From NCBI RefSeq assembly GCF_042685265.1, contig NZ_JBHUMX010000014.1: a stretch of 64,000 nucleotides of DNA; one strand, written 5' to 3'. The stretch comes from Oceanobacillus_B kapialis (GTDB taxonomy: Bacteria; Bacillota; Bacilli; Bacillales; Amphibacillaceae). Below the pieces are notes generated by a model. The model saw only the letters and a program-made list of their open reading frames with translations. It searched no databases and had not been told where the DNA came from. A program made the position numbers and the translations under genes. This document shows, one piece after another, positions 61,377-64,000 of the stretch (within the stretch, counting starts at the first letter, position 1; each line of letters starts with the position of its first letter).

Positions 61377-61721
61377 ATGAATATAGAGCTTACTCGGTTT
61401 CGTGTTAAGCAAGGTGCAAAGGCAAAAGTCGATGAATGGATGAACTTTCTTCGCGATCATATGCAAGACGTTTTACTTACATTAGAAGATGAAAAGATGT
61501 ATGTAGAGACCATTCTTAGAGAAACCGTTGATGGTTGGGAATACTTGTACTGGTATTCCATCCAGGGAGAAGGTGGACAGGAAGTTGAGGAGTCTACCCA
61601 TTGGATTGATAAAAAACATCTCGAATTCTGGGATTTATGCATCGATCCAGAATACAGGCCAGTTGACTTAAAAACGGAGGTCGTGATGATTCCTGAAAAG
61701 GTAAAAGCGAGTATGGTTTAA
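61377..61721 (+). CDS. DUF6176-like small protein
   Basis: A 114-residue soluble protein, beginning ELTRFRVKQGAKAKVDEWM and with RETVDGWEYLYWYS and HLEFWDLCID, which I recall from the DUF6176 family. The alpha/beta ferredoxin-like pattern with paired strands recalls ABM-type small proteins, but the function is unknown. GGGGGAGAGG lies upstream. It stands 58 bases after the kinase-like gene. Confidence 0.75.
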   Translation: MNIELTRFRVKQGAKAKVDEWMNFLRDHMQDVLLTLEDEKMYVETILRETVDGWEYLYWYSIQGEGGQEVEESTHWIDKKHLEFWDLCIDPEYRPVDLKTEVVMIPEKVKASMV

Positions 61722-61791
61722 ATAAGCTTATACATAATTAAACTTAAGGCATTACAATTAGTAGTAGGAATTGGAAACAGGGGGCAGCGAA

Positions 61792-62538
61792 ATGTTTGAA
61801 CTAACGTTGCTGGAATGGATACTAGTAATCTTTTGTGCACTTTGTATTGGTTTTTCAAAGTCTGGGTTGCCTAATTTAGTCATTCTGGTTGTTACATTAA
61901 TTATGTTTGTCTTCCCGGCAAGAGATTCTGTCGGTATTATGTTGCCAATGCTCTTGGTGGGAGATCTATTTGCGATTATTTATTATCGTCGCAACGTAAA
62001 GTGGAATCATTTAAAGGGGCTTATCCCGTGGGTTCTAATTGGAATTGTTGCTGGCTATTTCGTTTTAGAACGGGTTAGTGATGAACAGCTTAAACCATTG
62101 ATCGGAATTATTGTACTGGTTATGATCACGCTCCATTTTACGCGTGAAAAGTTCGGTACAAAATTTAATGCCATGCTGCCTAACTCACTTGGGTTCACGC
62201 TCTTAATGGTTATTCTTGGTGGTTTTACGACAATGGTAGGAAATGCTGCTGGGGCAATTATGACCATTTTTTTATTAGTGAAAGGACTCCCCAAAAAGGA
62301 ATTTGTTGGCACAGGAGCCTGGTTCTTTCTATTTGTTAATTTAATTAAGGTTCCGTTCTATGTGCACCTGGATCTGATTACGTTGGATTCCCTTTCATTT
62401 AACGCATGGTTAGTGCCTGCTATTATTCTTGGAGCATTTATTGGTATTAAAGTTTTACCAATTATACCTCAAAAAATCTTTACCATACTTGTGCTTGTTT
62501 TAGCAGCGCTAGGTGGAATTAATTTGCTGGTGAATTAA
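61792..62538 (+). CDS. TauE/SafE-family anion exporter
   Basis: A 248-residue protein with seven or eight membrane segments. The duplicated TauE motif is visible: CIGFSKSGLPNLVI near the N-terminus and GGFTTMVGNAAGAIMTIFLL in the middle, with the GTGAWFFLFVNLIKVP stretch. The family exports sulfite or sulfonated compounds and is often called DUF81. AGGGGGCAG precedes the ATG at 61792. A terminator follows. Confidence 0.88.
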   Translation: MFELTLLEWILVIFCALCIGFSKSGLPNLVILVVTLIMFVFPARDSVGIMLPMLLVGDLFAIIYYRRNVKWNHLKGLIPWVLIGIVAGYFVLERVSDEQLKPLIGIIVLVMITLHFTREKFGTKFNAMLPNSLGFTLLMVILGGFTTMVGNAAGAIMTIFLLVKGLPKKEFVGTGAWFFLFVNLIKVPFYVHLDLITLDSLSFNAWLVPAIILGAFIGIKVLPIIPQKIFTILVLVLAALGGINLLVN

Positions 62539-62558
62539 AGCTTTTGGGGTATTGAAAT

Positions 62559-62605
62559 CCGACTGATCGAATTTAAACAACTAAATTCGGTCAGGCGGGT
62601 TTTTC
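62559..62605 (+). terminator. Rho-independent terminator
   Basis: CCGACTGATCGAATTT pairs with AAATTCGGTCAGGCGG (a few wobbles) and runs into T5. It ends the TauE-type gene. Confidence 0.85.
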
Positions 62606-62670
62606 TATTTTGAATGATTAAAGCTTTACATGGGTATATAAATTAAATAGACATAAATGGAGGTGGTTTG

Positions 62671-63165
62671 ATGGAAAACAATGTTCACACTCAAGGGATA
62701 GTAAAGTATGCGAACCGGAACATATTATCAGGTATTTTATTCGGCCTGGGCCTTGCTGCGTTTATTGATGAGACGGTATTTCATCAGTTATTGCGTTGGC
62801 ACCATTTCTACGATAAATCTACCACAGATATTGGTTTAATTTCCGATGGGCTTTTCCATGCGTTTAGCTGGTTTGCTACGATTGGTGGCTTGTTTTTATT
62901 CGCTGATCTGAGAAGAAGAAATGCGCTTTGGTTAAAGCGCTGGTGGGGGAGTGTGTTACTTGGTGCAGGGGCATTTCAACTATATGATGGCATCATCCAA
63001 CATAAATTAATGCGATTACATCAAATAAGGTATGTCGAAAATGTTTGGTTATATGATCTGATATGGAATGCTATTGCTGTTATCATGATCGTGATTGGAA
63101 GTATTATTCTTTTACAGACAAGAAAAATTCTGCGTAAGCAAAAGGAGTTGAACTCCAATGCATAG
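62671..63165 (+). CDS. DUF2243 membrane protein
   Basis: A 164-residue protein with four membrane segments. It shows the DUF2243 hallmark residues: GLGLAAFIDETVFHQLLRWHHF and GAFQLYDGIIQHKLMRLHQIR, rich in His. The His pattern suggests metal or haem binding. The ATG at 62671 has GGAGGTGG just upstream. It overlaps the CtaG-like gene by 8 bases, a pairing that I recall as common, so the two probably work together. Confidence 0.88.
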   Translation: MENNVHTQGIVKYANRNILSGILFGLGLAAFIDETVFHQLLRWHHFYDKSTTDIGLISDGLFHAFSWFATIGGLFLFADLRRRNALWLKRWWGSVLLGAGAFQLYDGIIQHKLMRLHQIRYVENVWLYDLIWNAIAVIMIVIGSIILLQTRKILRKQKELNSNA

Positions 63166-63928
63166 TGGAATGCAGGGAGGTTGGACATTTATCGTTGGCA
63201 TTTTATCTATTGGAGCTATCGCGGTCTATTTCCTTGCAGGCTTTTTATCCAATCGGAAAAGTCACTTGCAGCAATGGCCGACCTATCGCTACATACTTTG
63301 GGCTCTTGGCATTATAGCGGCTGCTTCCGCGTTAATTGGTCCTATTGCACAATGGGCACATACCAACTTTACTGCCCATATGCTGGGACACCTTTTGCTC
63401 GGAATGCTTTCACCGCTTTTGTTAGTTCTTGCTGCACCGATGACCCTTGCACTCCGGGCGCTGCCTGTTAGACAGGCACGGTTTTTAGCAAATTTGTTAA
63501 AAAGCAGTCCTGTAGCTTTCTTAAGTCATCCTATTACAGCTACCGTTTTGAATATCGGAGGACTTTGGGTGCTGTATACGACAGACTTATATCACATGAT
63601 GCACCATTCCTTTTTCATTCATTTACTTGTGCATTTTCACGTATTTGCGGCAGGATTTTTATTTACAGCAGCGATGATTTATATGGATCCGATCCCTCAT
63701 CGCTATTCGTATTTTTATCGCAGTATTGTTCTTATGCTTGCATTAGGAGGCCATGCAATTCTGTCTAAGTTTATCTATGCAAATCCCCCAAGCGGTGTCC
63801 CGTCCAACCAGGCGGAAGCTGGCGGAATGTTGATGTATTATGGTGGGGATGCAATCGATTTAGTGATCGTATTTATTCTTTTGTTACATTGGTATCGTGC
63901 ATCCACACCACGAAGAGCTTTTGCTTAG
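63158..63928 (+). CDS. ctaG: CtaG-type cytochrome c oxidase assembly factor
   Basis: A 256-residue protein with seven membrane segments of the caa3_CtaG family (PF09678). Motifs include AHMLGHLLLGMLSPLLLVLAAP, SHPITATVLNIG, MMHHSFFIHLLVHFHVFAAG and MIYMDPIPHRYSY, with several His. In Bacillus, CtaG is needed for active cytochrome caa3 oxidase, probably at the CuA/CuB copper-loading stage. AAGGAGTTG precedes the ATG. It is coupled to the DUF2243 gene. Confidence 0.88.
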   Translation: MHSGMQGGWTFIVGILSIGAIAVYFLAGFLSNRKSHLQQWPTYRYILWALGIIAAASALIGPIAQWAHTNFTAHMLGHLLLGMLSPLLLVLAAPMTLALRALPVRQARFLANLLKSSPVAFLSHPITATVLNIGGLWVLYTTDLYHMMHHSFFIHLLVHFHVFAAGFLFTAAMIYMDPIPHRYSYFYRSIVLMLALGGHAILSKFIYANPPSGVPSNQAEAGGMLMYYGGDAIDLVIVFILLLHWYRASTPRRAFA

Positions 63929-64000
63929 AAATGATTTTGGCCTTGTGGGTAATAACCTCCATAGTATGCAGTACTGTCATTTCTAGTAGAGGTTTGCTTT
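63925..64000 (-). CDS. Possible C-terminal end of a convergent gene (partial)
   Basis: On the minus strand an open frame enters from the window edge and ends with AYYGGYYPQGQNHF and a TAA at 63925-63927, overlapping the ctaG stop. The Tyr/Gly/Gln-rich tail looks like a low-complexity protein end, not a random frame, but only 24 codons are visible. The family cannot be named. Confidence 0.3.
   Translation of the reverse strand, partial: KQTSTRNDSTAYYGGYYPQGQNHF

Noticed and set aside
1..64000. CRISPR arrays, tRNA or rRNA genes, prophage
   Set aside because: I saw no regularly spaced repeats, no tRNA-like CCA-ended cloverleaf stretches and no phage structural genes.

Overview
The window comes from a low-GC Gram-positive bacterium of the Bacillaceae. 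The evidence is AT-rich sequence, strong AAGGAGG-type ribosome binding sites, frequent TTG and GTG starts, T-box control, lipoproteins with short lipoboxes, and gene families typical of Bacillus relatives (YtvA-like LOV protein, YfmM-like ABC-F, 3D-domain protein, CtaG). A C30 staphyloxanthin-type carotenoid cluster, a mevalonate-pathway HMG-CoA synthase and a BCCT transporter fit a halotolerant genus such as Oceanobacillus, Virgibacillus or Terribacillus. The genus is inferred, not proven.

Layout. 1-0.5 kb: right end of an IS1182-like element next to a decayed maltose acetyltransferase gene. 0.5-15.8 kb: mostly monocistronic accessory and housekeeping genes (secreted and lipoproteins, ABC-F ATPase, BCCT transporter, nuclease, glycerol dehydrogenase, luciferase-like oxidoreductase, an MFS exporter behind a T-box leader). 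15.9-16.2 kb: a compact type I toxin-antitoxin locus with a 28-residue holin-like peptide and a convergent antisense RNA. 17.4-19.9 kb: a ZorA/ZorB-like ion-driven motor pair. 20-30 kb: 3D-domain protein with a probable AUU start, soluble PAS chemoreceptor, oxidoreductases, a SufR-like Fe-S regulator divergent from sodA, and a CbiX-like/HmoB-like pair. 29.5-37.4 kb: a light-control and pigment module made of a LOV-STAS photoreceptor, a CarH/LitR-like B12 regulator, and the divergent crtN-crtM-crtP-crtQ-crtO operon behind a good sigma-B promoter match. 37.4-44.1 kb: a dispersed repeat, a TetR/MFS efflux pair, an acyltransferase, a quinone-reductase-like enzyme and a split fructose-family PTS. 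44.3-56.2 kb: a GntR-controlled operon for peptide uptake and catabolism. 56.4-64 kb: mvaS, aldehyde dehydrogenase, TerC, acetyltransferase, kinase-like, TauE, DUF2243 and CtaG genes.

How genes may work together. In the pigment module, blue light could act through LOV-STAS on sigma-B while light on the B12 protein relieves repression, so both inputs would raise carotenoid synthesis. In the 45-56 kb operon, an Opp-type transporter would import peptides, an M20 enzyme would cut them, a DAO-type flavoenzyme would oxidise a glycine-like product to glyoxylate, and malate synthase G would turn glyoxylate into malate. Both are inferences from gene content and order.
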